A DNA stretch of 23,479 bases from Stramentimicrobium sp964433555 (GCA_964433555.1 CAYSRG010000031.1:1-23479), one strand, 5' to 3'; positions 1 to 7,875 are shown, counted from the stretch's first letter. Notes: generated by a model from the sequence alone, not told the origin. Translations and numbers: made by a program.

Positions 1-131
1 TATTTAGTTTAAATGTATATACGTTTATTTAAGCTTATTGTACGAGGTCTCAACAGGCTGACCCCTATATACTATATATACTATATACCCTTATATAAAT
101 ACTGGTGACAATAAGAGAGAAGATAAACATT

Positions 132-1316
132 ATGAGTAAGATATTGTTTTTTAACATCCCGGCCTATGGGCATACTAATCCCACAATTGAAGTGGTACGT
201 GAGTTATGCGAAAAAGGAAATGAAGTATGGTACTATTCTTTTAGTATGTTTAAAGAGAAAATTGAAAAGGCCGGTGCTAAATATATAGAAAGTGATAAGT
301 ATCTGCCAGAATTTAGACCTGAAGACGAAAAGAAGATTGATAAGAAGGACTTTGCCGCTTTAATTGAGATGGTAGTGGATACCACCCTGGTGATGGATAA
401 ACCTGTTTGTCAGCAACTATCTAATCTAAAACCGGACTGCATTGTATCAGACTCCATCTGTTTCTGGGGGAAATTGTTTGCCAGTAAGCTTAAGATACCT
501 TTTGTTTCCTCCACTACAACCTTTGCTTTCAATGACCATACTGCTAAACTGATAAAACCGGGTTTAAGAGAAGCCTTACGCACATTCTTTGGTTGGCCAA
601 GAATTAGTCGCAAGATAAAAGAACTCAGAGAAAATGAATACGGAGTAGACAGCTTTGTCTCTCTTATTGGAAATGATAACAAAACCAATACCATTGTCTA
701 TACTTCTAAAGAGTTCCAGCCCCTGGCAGATACATTTTCTGATAAATTTGTCTTTGTAGGTCCTTCCATTGAAGAAGTCAAAAGTGTTTTTTTTGATAAG
801 AAACAACCGCTCATCTATATATCCCTGGGCTCAGTACTTACTAAGAATAAGGGATTCTACCGGAACTGCATAAAAGCTTTAGGTAATAAACCCTTTGATG
901 TTATCATATCCATAGGTAAAGATACTACCTTAGAATCACTGGGGGAGATTCCTTCGAATATGGAAGTTAAAAACTGGATCAACCAGATTGAAGTGCTCCA
1001 GAAGGCAGATGTCTTTATTTCTCATTGCGGGATGAACAGCGCAAATGAGAGTTTATACTTCGGTGTTCCCATGGTGACCTTCCCGCAACACAGTGAGCAG
1101 GGACTGGTAGCCAAAAGAGTAGTTGATTTAGGGGCTGGTATTCCATTAAGGAAGAATAACTCAGACTTGATTTATGAGGCTGTCCAGCAAATACTGACCA
1201 ATGAGTCTTATAGGGAAAAAGCTAGAAAAATCGGAGAAGGATTCAAAAAAAGTGGAGGAGCCAAGAAGGCTGCCTCTTTTATTCTTGATGTTATAGATAA
1301 GGAAAGATTAGATTAA
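132..1316 (+). CDS. MGT-family (macrolide-type) UDP-glycosyltransferase, GT1
   Basis: A 394-residue cytoplasmic GT-B glycosyltransferase of the kind that moves a sugar from a nucleotide-sugar to a small hydrophobic acceptor. The N-terminus carries the acceptor-side signature FFNIPAYGHTNP (about residues 5-16). The C-terminal half has the nucleotide-sugar signature: WINQIEVL (282-289) and then SHCGMNSANESLYFGVPMV (about 297-315), ending in PQHSEQ. Length matches the YjiC/MGT family (about 390-400). The frame is open from a GTG at 105, but ATG 132 is chosen because it begins the usual MSKILFF strand; the ribosome site there is only a weak AGAGAG. There is no biosynthetic cluster around it, so the acceptor is unknown: xenobiotic, lipid or secondary metabolite are all possible. 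The upstream DNA (60-100) is an ACTATAT-rich AT stretch that could hold its promoter. Confidence 0.9.
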   Translation: MSKILFFNIPAYGHTNPTIEVVRELCEKGNEVWYYSFSMFKEKIEKAGAKYIESDKYLPEFRPEDEKKIDKKDFAALIEMVVDTTLVMDKPVCQQLSNLKPDCIVSDSICFWGKLFASKLKIPFVSSTTTFAFNDHTAKLIKPGLREALRTFFGWPRISRKIKELRENEYGVDSFVSLIGNDNKTNTIVYTSKEFQPLADTFSDKFVFVGPSIEEVKSVFFDKKQPLIYISLGSVLTKNKGFYRNCIKALGNKPFDVIISIGKDTTLESLGEIPSNMEVKNWINQIEVLQKADVFISHCGMNSANESLYFGVPMVTFPQHSEQGLVAKRVVDLGAGIPLRKNNSDLIYEAVQQILTNESYREKARKIGEGFKKSGGAKKAASFILDVIDKERLD

Positions 1317-1842
1317 TAATATAATACCCTGAGTTGACCTTTACATCAGAGTTTTTATAGCTTATCTTTACTTTTAAAATAGAAGAAAATAAGCAAATTA
1401 TTCCTGTCTGGAAAGCACATCCCCCCCATCTTCTGGCAGTATTTTATCTTCTTTTGACTATCCACTCATTGCAATTAAAAAATTTGACTTTTTTTATTTA
1501 TTTAGATAAAATATAAATATGAAATAATTTTTTTATATATGAAAAAATGATGATAGAGATTACCAGAAAAACAGTTAATCATAAAGTCAGATTTTCTTTC
1601 CTAATAAGAGAAATCAAAATCTCAGAATATTTAGGAACTTTTGTATATAATGACAGGTTTTTAGATATTTCCTTAACTCTAAATATTCTAAAGAAAACTC
1701 TATTTCCAACCCTACAGTTTATGGAAAAATAACTTCATTCCAACTTGTGAAATATAGATTTAATTAAGTAATGTTTAAGTTAAAACTATAAGAGATTTGT
1801 TATGTCTTATCATATGGTATAAAAAATTAAGGAGGAATTGTT
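1317..1842. other. intergenic region, 526 bases, with a promoter and a doubtful short frame
   Basis: AT-rich sequence between the glycosyltransferase and yhcH genes. It contains the promoter listed at 1484-1512. A 61-codon frame at 1547-1732 on the plus strand starts with ATG ATG just downstream of that promoter, but it has no ribosome site and no family resemblance that I recognise, so I do not call it a gene. A run of seven C at about 1422-1428 is unusual for this AT-rich DNA. Otherwise I see nothing here; most of it may be a long leader for the yhcH gene. Confidence 0.5.
1484..1512 (+). promoter_or_regulatory. sigma-70-type promoter
   Basis: TTGACT at 1484-1489 and TAAAAT at 1507-1512 are separated by exactly 17 bases, close to consensus. 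Transcription would begin near 1519 and read towards yhcH at 1843, giving a leader of over 300 bases. In AT-rich DNA chance matches occur, so this is a moderate call. Confidence 0.45.
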
Positions 1843-2292
1843 ATGATTTTTGATAAACTGAAAAATGCTCACAAATACTATTGTTTAAATCCCCACTTTG
1901 AAAAAGCATTTAATTTTTTAAAGACTACTGATTTAGAAAATATTGCTGCAGGTGAGTATGAAATTGATGGGAAAAATGTAGTTGTTTTAATTCAAGAGTA
2001 TACCACAATGCCCGATCCCCCATGGGAGTGTCACAAATATCATGTAGATCTGCAGTATCTCATCTCGGGGATTGAAAAGGTTGGTTACCGTACAATTGAG
2101 GGTACTAAACCATCTGGACCTTATAAGGCGAAAACTGATTGCTATCTTCTTGAGAAAGTTGAAGATGGTAATTATGCGACCCTTGAGGGCGATACAATTA
2201 TGCTTCTTTTCCCTGAAGATGCTCATCTTCCGCGCTTAGTTTACGATAAACCGATTCCGGTTAAGAAATGTGTAATAAAAGTTATTATATAA
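1843..2292 (+). CDS. YhcH/YjgK/YiaL family protein (NanQ/EbgC-like sugar anomerase)
   Basis: A 149-residue single-domain cupin-like protein of the YhcH/YjgK/YiaL (DUF386) family, whose characterised members include the E. coli N-acetylneuraminate anomerase NanQ and the beta-galactosidase subunit EbgC. The family's metal-site regions are visible: the WECHKYHVDLQY block (E62, H64, D69) and FPEDAHLP (H128). Length is normal for the family (about 150). A strong AAGGAGG lies 8-9 bases before the ATG. These genes often sit with sugar or sugar-acid import and breakdown genes; here a TRAP transporter lies 493 bases downstream, but its base composition differs, so a joint operon is not shown. The exact sugar is unknown. 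Confidence 0.85.
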   Translation: MIFDKLKNAHKYYCLNPHFEKAFNFLKTTDLENIAAGEYEIDGKNVVVLIQEYTTMPDPPWECHKYHVDLQYLISGIEKVGYRTIEGTKPSGPYKAKTDCYLLEKVEDGNYATLEGDTIMLLFPEDAHLPRLVYDKPIPVKKCVIKVII

Positions 2293-2785
2293 ACTAATAG
2301 TAGAAAATTATTTCAGAGGTTACAGGCTCTTTACAATTGAACCTTAACATAATAATACAGGAGATGGTTCTTTTATGGACAGTTTTTCTAATATGAAAGA
2401 CTACTATTATATTAGTCATTTCTCAATCCAATGGGAGCATCTTAATAACCAAGGCAGCCTGCATTAAAAGCATTATCGGAATCTGCCATATCATCCTCTG
2501 ACGCATTAACCAGCAAATCATCTTCTAAATAACCTAAACCAAATACTGCAGGAAGAGCGCTTGTGAAATCTATACCTACCGCAAGAAGAGAAATCCTGTC
2601 TGATAAAGCAATCAATCAGCCGGTCTTAAAAATATATCATGATGTATTGCTGGGAAACCTATATAAAACAACAATTAAATATGGATAGATTGATATTATT
2701 ATACGAAAACTCTAAAAATGTATGGCGAACAGCATAAGGATATGCTGTTTCCAGATAAAAACATTACAAAAGGAGGAAAATCTCA
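2293..2785. other. intergenic region, 493 bases, with gene remnants
   Basis: Separates the AT-rich yhcH from the GC-richer TRAP block. It holds a 30-codon plus-strand frame at 2375-2467 (an AGGAGA lies 10 bases before its ATG, and it ends within DYYYISHFS...QGSLH) that is too short to assign, and on the minus strand the coding-like stretch listed at 2442-2615. I see no clear terminator after yhcH and no convincing promoter for the TRAP genes. The region could be a scar from insertion of the TRAP block. Confidence 0.4.
2442..2615 (-). pseudogene. possible C-terminal remnant of an unidentified gene
   Basis: On the minus strand a 57-codon open stretch runs from a stop at 2616-2618 to TAA at 2442-2444. 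It reads like a natural protein: LLAVGIDFTSALPAVFGLGY followed by an acidic stretch LEDDLLVNASEDDMADSD and ending NAGCLGY. It has no plausible start codon or ribosome site, so if it was ever coding only the C-terminal part is left. I do not recognise the family. A chance open frame cannot be excluded; the main support is the even amino-acid use. Confidence 0.2.
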
Positions 2786-3799
2786 ATGAAGAAAGTGTTT
2801 GCAGGGATACTTGTACTGACCTTAGTGCTTGGTATAGTTGCAATGGTAAATGCTGCGACCGTAACCATGACTCTAGGTCACTTCGGCAAGTTGCCGGAGA
2901 CCGGCGATCCCTTGGGAACCGCCGCTCAGGCTTTTGCCGATAAGGTCACAAACCTCTCGGGAGGAGAGATCAAAGTTGATGTCCGTGAGGACAGCGTATT
3001 GGGCAATGCCAAAGAGATGATAGAGCAGACCCAACAGGGCTTGATTGAAGCCTGTCTGGTATCCCAGGGGACGCTTGACAAATTCGACATCCGCTATGCA
3101 TTTGTCACTGCACCGTATATGTTCTCAGGCTATGAACAAGCCTACGCTGTGATAGACGGACCCTTTGCCGAGTGGGTGAACGACGGAACGCTGGAAGCTG
3201 CCGGCCTACACAACCTCGGTGGGTGGGATTATGGCTTCCGTATGCTAAGTAACTCCGTTCGCGAGGTGAAAACACCTGAAGACGTGGCAGGTCTGCTGTT
3301 GCGTACCCCCTCTGAAGTGCAGAAGGTTGCTTGCTTTGAAGCCCTGGGCGCCACTGTACAACCCCTTGCCTTCACCGAGCTTCTGCCCGCCCTCAAGCAG
3401 GGTACCTTTGATGGCCAGGAAAATCCCATTGCTACCATTGTGAGCTTCAAAATGTGGGAAGTCAACCAGAAGTACGTCAGTTTAACCCGGCACACCTGGG
3501 AATCCGTCAACCTGACAGTGAACTGGGATTGGTGGCAGAGTCTAACCGCAGAACAGCAGGGCTGGATTCAGGAAGCCAACGTGTATGCCCGTGACTTGAT
3601 GCGCTCTATGATTCAGGAAGCTGAAGCTCAATATGTAGCGATCCTGGAAGAGAACGGTGTCATTGTTACTAAGGTTGATCTGTCGTTGTTCAAAGACAAG
3701 ATGGGTCCCGCCTGGGATGCCGTTGCTGAGTATGCCAGCGATACTGACGGATCTATGCTCGCGAAATTTCTCGAGATTGTTGGCAGTACCGAAGACTAA
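2786..3799 (+). CDS. dctP: TRAP transporter solute-binding protein, DctP family
   Basis: A 337-residue periplasmic binding protein that captures a carboxylate-bearing solute and passes it to the TRAP membrane subunits. Residues 1-24 form a signal peptide (KK, hydrophobic core, cut near VNAA). The mature part starts with the typical TLGHFGKLPETGDPLGTAAQAFADKV. The family's substrate-carboxylate arginine is in LLRTPSEVQK (R173), followed by the usual GATVQPLAFTELLPALKQGT and the DGQENP loop (N213). Length is normal for DctP-type proteins. AAAGGAGG lies just before the ATG. It is first of three genes that make a complete TRAP system, all distinctly richer in G+C than the flanks. The conserved arginine indicates a carboxylic acid substrate (dicarboxylate, sugar acid or similar); the exact one is not readable. 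Confidence 0.93.
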   Translation: MKKVFAGILVLTLVLGIVAMVNAATVTMTLGHFGKLPETGDPLGTAAQAFADKVTNLSGGEIKVDVREDSVLGNAKEMIEQTQQGLIEACLVSQGTLDKFDIRYAFVTAPYMFSGYEQAYAVIDGPFAEWVNDGTLEAAGLHNLGGWDYGFRMLSNSVREVKTPEDVAGLLLRTPSEVQKVACFEALGATVQPLAFTELLPALKQGTFDGQENPIATIVSFKMWEVNQKYVSLTRHTWESVNLTVNWDWWQSLTAEQQGWIQEANVYARDLMRSMIQEAEAQYVAILEENGVIVTKVDLSLFKDKMGPAWDAVAEYASDTDGSMLAKFLEIVGSTED

Positions 3800-3907
3800 A
3801 ATGTTTACCTGAACACAGCCTGTAACGCCACGTGGGGACGCAAGCACAAGCAAAGGTTATTTTCGCTAACGCGTTTTGCAGTAGGTATGAGTTATTAACG
3901 GAAAAAA

Positions 3908-3940
3908 CTGAATGGCAGCACCCCTGGTGTTGCCATTCAG
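3908..3940 (+). promoter_or_regulatory. long hairpin between dctP and dctM
   Basis: Arms at 3908-3922 and 3926-3940 form a 15-bp stem with one G-U pair and a three-base loop. There is no T run after it, so it is not a standard rho-independent terminator. It sits in the 179-base dctP-dctM gap. Hairpins in this position in transporter operons commonly protect the 3' end of the binding-protein mRNA or cause partial termination, giving more binding protein than membrane subunit; that role is inferred here. Confidence 0.65.
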
Positions 3941-3978
3941 CCATTCTAAGAAACTTAACGAAGGAGGCTCTTCAAGAT

Positions 3979-5262
3979 ATGGTTGCACTCATTGTGAGTC
4001 TGGTTCTCCTTGCGCTGATGTTTATTGGGGTTCCAGTGTGCGTCGCTATGGGGATTACCAGCGCCGGTGCGTTTATCGCACTGGGCATGACCAAGATGCT
4101 GACAGCTCTGGCGCAGCGCGTATTTTATGGAACCACGGGATTTACGATGCTGGCAATCCCGTTTTTCATTCTTGCGGGAAACCTGATGAACTGCGGCGGC
4201 ATTACTGACCGCATCTTTAACTTTGCCAAGGCGATGGTTGGGCATTGGCCGGGTGGGCTTGGGCAGGTGAATGTAGTTTCCTCGGTGATTTTCTCGGGTA
4301 TGTCCGGGGCAGCTGTTGCAGATGCCGCAGGACTCGGATCCATTGAGATGAAAGCCATGAACGACGCAGGGTTTGACGAGACATTTTCCGCGTCCATTAC
4401 TGCTGCATCCTCTACCATCGGACCGGTGATCCCGCCATCGATCCCATTCGTGGTGTATTCATCGTTCACTTCCACCACTGTGCCGCGCCTGTTCGCGGCA
4501 GGTTTTATTCCCGGATTTTTAATGGCATTTGCCATGTCGATCTGTGTATATTTCATCTCCAAAAAACGAAAATATCCCGTCAGCTCCAAGATGCCTTGGA
4601 AGATTAGGCTAAAATATCTTTGGCAGGCACTGCCGAGCCTGACGACGATCATCATCATTGTCGGCGGAATCCTCGATGGCATCTTTACTCCCACCGAGGC
4701 GGCCATTATTGCGACATTCTATGCGTTTTTTCTAAGCTGCCTGGTATACAAGCAAATCTCCTTCAAAGGGATGTTCAAGGTGCTGTATGAAAGTCTACTG
4801 ACCAGCTGCAAGACGCTATTCATTATTGCCGTGGCCAACTTCCTGGCATGGTTTATGATCCGGCTACGCATCCCCGATCAGATCATCGCAGGCTTGCTGG
4901 GTGTAACAACGAATCCGCAGCTGCTGATATTGATTATCATCGGAATCCTGTTGTTGCTGGGCATGTTCCTGGAAGGGATCGCAGTCATCTTGATTGTTAC
5001 TCCCATTTTTCTACCTGTTATCGCTCAGATTGGGATGGATCAGGTGCAGTTCGGTGTGGTGCTCATACTCGCCAGTATGATTGGACTGTTAACGCCGCCG
5101 GTAGGCATGAGCTTGTACGCAGTATGTTCAATCACAAAGGTAGATCTGATGACCTTGTCCAGGGCAGTGCTACCATATGTGGTTGGTATCTTCATTGTGC
5201 TGTTACTGTGCGCGTACTGGTCTCCGTTATCAATGTGGATTCCCACACTTTTATACGGTTAA
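3979..5262 (+). CDS. dctM: TRAP transporter large permease subunit, DctM family
   Basis: A 427-residue inner-membrane protein that forms the ion-coupled translocation channel of the TRAP system. It shows the DctM pattern of about 12 hydrophobic segments, starting with VALIVSLVLLALMFIGVPV and including the conserved early block AIPFFILAGNLMNCGGITDRI, the FSGMSGAAVADAAGLGSIE block, and TIGPVIPPSIPFVVYSS. The frame is open upstream to 3832, but ATG 3979 is chosen because AAGGAGG (3961-3967) lies 11 bases before it and the length then equals the family norm (about 425). It lies between dctP and dctQ, 12 bases before dctQ. GC-rich codon use matches dctP and dctQ, not the flanking genes. Confidence 0.93.
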   Translation: MVALIVSLVLLALMFIGVPVCVAMGITSAGAFIALGMTKMLTALAQRVFYGTTGFTMLAIPFFILAGNLMNCGGITDRIFNFAKAMVGHWPGGLGQVNVVSSVIFSGMSGAAVADAAGLGSIEMKAMNDAGFDETFSASITAASSTIGPVIPPSIPFVVYSSFTSTTVPRLFAAGFIPGFLMAFAMSICVYFISKKRKYPVSSKMPWKIRLKYLWQALPSLTTIIIIVGGILDGIFTPTEAAIIATFYAFFLSCLVYKQISFKGMFKVLYESLLTSCKTLFIIAVANFLAWFMIRLRIPDQIIAGLLGVTTNPQLLILIIIGILLLLGMFLEGIAVILIVTPIFLPVIAQIGMDQVQFGVVLILASMIGLLTPPVGMSLYAVCSITKVDLMTLSRAVLPYVVGIFIVLLLCAYWSPLSMWIPTLLYG

Positions 5263-5274
5263 GGAAGGAAAGCA

Positions 5275-5769
5275 ATGAAAATCATCGCAGTTCTTAAAAA
5301 AGCTGATGAGATACTGGCTGGCATTCTTAAGGGAATTGCGGTCGGACTGTGTCTGAGTATCGCATTCATGCTGCTGGGGCGTGTTATTTTACGGCTGCCG
5401 TTCTTCACCTCATCGATGGCCTGGTCGGAAGAGATTGTGGAGCTGACCATGGCATGGATGATCCTGACTGTGGCGACGCTCTTGTTCCGTAGCGGAGAGC
5501 ACTTTCGAGTGGAGTTGCTTGAGAAAAAGTTTGAAGGGAAAGCCTTGATGAAACATGTGCACCTGTTTGTCACACTGGTAAGTTTGCTCTTTATCGGAAT
5601 GCTTTTATACTATGGTATCAAGTTTATGCTACCCCAGACCCAGTTTTCTCCGATCCTGAAAATTAACCACCGCTTCTACTATGCCAGCATTCCGGTGAAT
5701 GCTACATTGATTCTGTTGTACCTGATTCGTGATCTGGTACGCGATATCCTGGCGTTCCGCAGGCCGTAA
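5275..5769 (+). CDS. dctQ: TRAP transporter small permease subunit, DctQ family
   Basis: A 164-residue inner-membrane protein that pairs with DctM. Four hydrophobic segments are visible (about residues 16-38, 48-68, 91-113 and 130-152), with the typical region SEEIVELTMAWMILTVATLLFRSGEHFRVE between the second and third, including the conserved W-x-E-E-like turn (WSEEIVE) and GEHFRVE. AAGGAAGG lies directly after the dctM stop codon and 6-7 bases before the ATG, so translation is closely coupled to dctM. Most TRAP operons are ordered P-Q-M; here dctQ comes last. It ends 18 bases before the 3' end of the convergent MOT1-type gene. Confidence 0.9.
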   Translation: MKIIAVLKKADEILAGILKGIAVGLCLSIAFMLLGRVILRLPFFTSSMAWSEEIVELTMAWMILTVATLLFRSGEHFRVELLEKKFEGKALMKHVHLFVTLVSLLFIGMLLYYGIKFMLPQTQFSPILKINHRFYYASIPVNATLILLYLIRDLVRDILAFRRP

Positions 5770-5787
5770 ATAAGAAAAGTATATATT

Positions 5788-6900
5788 TTAATTAATCCTT
5801 GGTCTTAAAAGGAAAGAGATTAAATAATAAGAGGCTATTCCAGCTAAAAAGCCATAAAACATATTAGTAACCAAAGCAGTGAGAATAGTAATAATCATAG
5901 GAATCATGTTTTTACTGGTTTTTACTTCTTGTGCAAATTTCAATAACTCTATTCCTACCATAAACATCATTGCTCCAATAATAGCAATAGGAAAAACTGA
6001 AAATAAACTGGCAATAGAAGCTGAGAGGAAAAGTCCCAGAAAGATTTCTATCAAACCTTCCAGTATATTAGCTCCGCCGGTTCTAGCCCCAAAATAATAC
6101 TGACCAGCTAATCCTCCAGCACCATGACAGGTAGGCATTCCACCTAAAAAAGGTAGGATTATATTCATAATCCCTTGATTCCAAGCCAGCTGTTTTTCAC
6201 TTACTTTTTTTTCTGGCCAATATTTTTTAATCAGTGAAGAAGTAGCTATAGTAGCATTAGTAGCAGTTAGTGGTACTTGAGCAAATCCAGCTAATAACAA
6301 GGTCTGCCATACCTCTTTTATGGAAAAAGTAGTAAAAACAGGCATAGCCAGGGCAGGAGCACTTAGCAGGTCAAATTTTCCCTGTGTCAGCATTATCAAT
6401 AATCCAATTACCATCAAAACAATCGCAGCTGGAGTATAACGGTTTTGCCTGAAAAATAATACAATAATAATGGAAACAATGCTGATAATCCAATTAGTAG
6501 AAATCATTTTATAGGCTTGAAACATTAATAATATGCCCAGGGTAACCTGAATACCACGGATTACGCAATTAGGTGTTATTTGGGCGATCCTTTCTATTAT
6601 TCCAGTAATAGCAAGGATAATCCAGATAATTCCCATCCCAAATCCGGATGCATAGACCATAGAAGGAGTCCATTGTTGGGCAATTGCCACAATGGCAATA
6701 ATTTTCATGGGTTCAATAGGGATTGGAAGCTGGTAGACTAATCCAGTTATAATATTACATAAACCCATCATTACTAAAAAACTAGCTGGATTCAATCCGC
6801 AAATCACAATATAACCGATAGCTAAGGGGAATAGGGTGCCAAAATCTCCCATAGAACCGGCTAATTCTCTCAGATTGAATTCAAAAGATTTGATTTTCAT
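5788..6900 (-). CDS. MOT1-type molybdate/sulfate transporter (MFS_MOT1, SulP-related)
   Basis: A 370-residue polytopic inner-membrane protein. The two motifs of the MOT1 group are present: near the N-terminus FNLRELAGSMGDFGTLFPLA, and then PIPIEPMKIIAIVAIAQQW; a second repeat-half motif GGMPTCHGAGGLAGQYYFGARTG lies near residues 255-280. About ten hydrophobic segments fill the rest. Plant and algal MOT1 proteins carry molybdate; bacterial relatives are usually annotated as putative sulfate/molybdate transporters, so the substrate here is inferred. ATG 6900 is chosen over an upstream in-frame ATG at 6942 because MKIKSFEFNLRELAGS is the usual start; the ribosome site is weak. No molybdenum-cofactor gene is adjacent. 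It converges on the TRAP operon and is divergent from the transposase. Confidence 0.85.
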   Translation of the reverse strand: MKIKSFEFNLRELAGSMGDFGTLFPLAIGYIVICGLNPASFLVMMGLCNIITGLVYQLPIPIEPMKIIAIVAIAQQWTPSMVYASGFGMGIIWIILAITGIIERIAQITPNCVIRGIQVTLGILLMFQAYKMISTNWIISIVSIIIVLFFRQNRYTPAAIVLMVIGLLIMLTQGKFDLLSAPALAMPVFTTFSIKEVWQTLLLAGFAQVPLTATNATIATSSLIKKYWPEKKVSEKQLAWNQGIMNIILPFLGGMPTCHGAGGLAGQYYFGARTGGANILEGLIEIFLGLFLSASIASLFSVFPIAIIGAMMFMVGIELLKFAQEVKTSKNMIPMIITILTALVTNMFYGFLAGIASYYLISFLLRPRIN

Positions 6901-6970
6901 TTCAATAACCCCAATGATTTTGATTATACAATGATTTCCCACAAAAATAAAATCTTATTCCTTGTATCAT

Positions 6971-6989
6971 GGGGACGGTTCTTTTGTGT
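6971..6989 (+). repeat. left inverted repeat of the RAYT cassette
   Basis: GGGGACGGTTCTTTTGTGT, an exact reverse complement of 7802-7820. It lies 48 bases before the transposase start codon. From memory, similar GGGACGGTT...TGTGTC words are scattered in other anaerobe genomes beside RAYT genes; this was not checked. Confidence 0.9.
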
Positions 6990-7036
6990 TTCTTTTTGAG
7001 CTGATTTGTGTTAAAATACCCAGCAGAGGTGTTACA

Positions 7037-7795
7037 ATGCCAAGAGAAGCAAGAGCAAAAAGTAATACAGGGATTTATCATATTATTTTAAGAAGTATTA
7101 ATAAACAAAATATATTTGAAGATGATGAAGATTATCAAAAATTATTAGAAACATTAAAAAAATACCAAGAAAAAAGTGGTTATGAAATTTATGCTTATTG
7201 CCTTATGAGTAATCATATTCATCTTTTGATGAAAGAAATAAAAGAAGAGCTAGGAATTGCCTTTCGTAGAATAGGAGCAAGTTTTGTATATTGGTATAAT
7301 TGGAAATATGCCCGCAGTGGCCATTTATTTCAAGATAGATATAAAAGCGAAGCAGTAGAATCAGACCGTTATTTTTTAACAGTTCTACGCTATATTCATC
7401 AAAATCCGTTAAAAGCAGGAATAGTAAAGAATATATCCGATTATCCCTGGAGTAGCTATAGTGAATATATTGTAAAAGCAAAGATTTGTAATATTCACTT
7501 TACCCTTGGCATGTTTTCCCAAGATGAGGAACAAGCCATAAAATTGTTTAAAGAGTTTAATCTAACTGAGAATAAGGATCATTGTTTATCATATGAGATA
7601 AAGGGAAGACTTCATGATATTGAGGCTTTAGATTTTATTAAAAGCATTTTACAGGGTAAAAGTCATTTAGAAATACAAAACTTTGAAAAGGAAAGGATAA
7701 GAAACATTATAAAAAAATGCAAAGAGCGAGGATTATCCCTTAAACAAATCGAAAGACTAACAAGGCTAAGTTTTAGTATGATTCGTAGAATATAG
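7037..7795 (+). CDS. REP-associated tyrosine transposase (RAYT, Y1_Tnp / IS200-like)
   Basis: A 252-residue single-strand DNA nuclease/transferase of the HUH Y1 family. The HUH motif is in CLMSNHIHLLM (H60, H62). The catalytic tyrosine is expected in VLRYIHQNPLKAG (Y119), and the typical GHLFQDRYKS block is at 95-104. A C-terminal region (about 195-252) of basic helices ends in SLKQIERLTRLSFSMIRRI, resembling a helix-turn-helix. ATG 7037 is chosen over an open frame from 6962 because MPREARAKSNTGIYHIILRS is the family start and AGAGGTG lies in front; the upstream frame overlaps the left repeat. RAYT proteins bind and cut REP hairpins. The gene looks intact. The inverted repeats at both sides are its likely substrate. 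Confidence 0.9.
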   Translation: MPREARAKSNTGIYHIILRSINKQNIFEDDEDYQKLLETLKKYQEKSGYEIYAYCLMSNHIHLLMKEIKEELGIAFRRIGASFVYWYNWKYARSGHLFQDRYKSEAVESDRYFLTVLRYIHQNPLKAGIVKNISDYPWSSYSEYIVKAKICNIHFTLGMFSQDEEQAIKLFKEFNLTENKDHCLSYEIKGRLHDIEALDFIKSILQGKSHLEIQNFEKERIRNIIKKCKERGLSLKQIERLTRLSFSMIRRI

Positions 7796-7801
7796 TAAAT
7801 G

Positions 7802-7820
7802 ACACAAAAGAACCGTCCCC
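7802..7820 (-). repeat. right inverted repeat of the RAYT cassette
   Basis: ACACAAAAGAACCGTCCCC, the exact reverse complement of 6971-6989, starting 6 bases after the transposase stop. Identity ends at both edges (the neighbouring bases do not match), so the unit is exactly 19 bp. Confidence 0.9.
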
Positions 7821-7850
7821 TTATGTTGTCCCCTTATGTTACTTATGTTA
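7816..7850 (+). repeat. 13-bp direct tandem repeat, about 2.7 copies
   Basis: TCCCCTTATGTTG (7816-7828), TCCCCTTATGTTA (7829-7841) and a partial CTTATGTTA (7842-7850). It overlaps the last five bases of the right inverted repeat. It may be replication or transposition slippage at the cassette end. Confidence 0.8.
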
Positions 7851-7875
7851 TTGGACTTTTTATATTTTTTGTGCT

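Larger units (their letters stand above)
6971..7820 (+). mobile_element. RAYT cassette: Y1 transposase gene framed by a 19-bp inverted repeat
   Basis: A single REP-associated tyrosine transposase gene with one copy of GGGGACGGTTCTTTTGTGT at the left end and its exact reverse complement at the right. No target-site duplication is visible. RAYT genes are usually single-copy and non-hopping, and act on short palindromic REP repeats, so this is better called a RAYT/REP unit than an insertion sequence. The right end runs into a 13-bp tandem repeat. Confidence 0.75.

Noticed and set aside
60..100. ACTATAT-like repeats as a CRISPR or mini-satellite
   Set aside because: Too short and simple; just an AT-rich run.
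1547..1732. 61-codon plus-strand frame after a promoter
   Set aside because: No ribosome site, no recognisable family and very AT-rich; more likely chance.
3832..3978. In-frame upstream extension of the dctM frame
   Set aside because: The residues are not membrane-like, the extension contains the hairpin, and AAGGAGG marks ATG 3979.
6962..7036. In-frame upstream extension of the transposase
   Set aside because: It overlaps the left inverted repeat and does not match the family; ATG 7037 has its own ribosome site.
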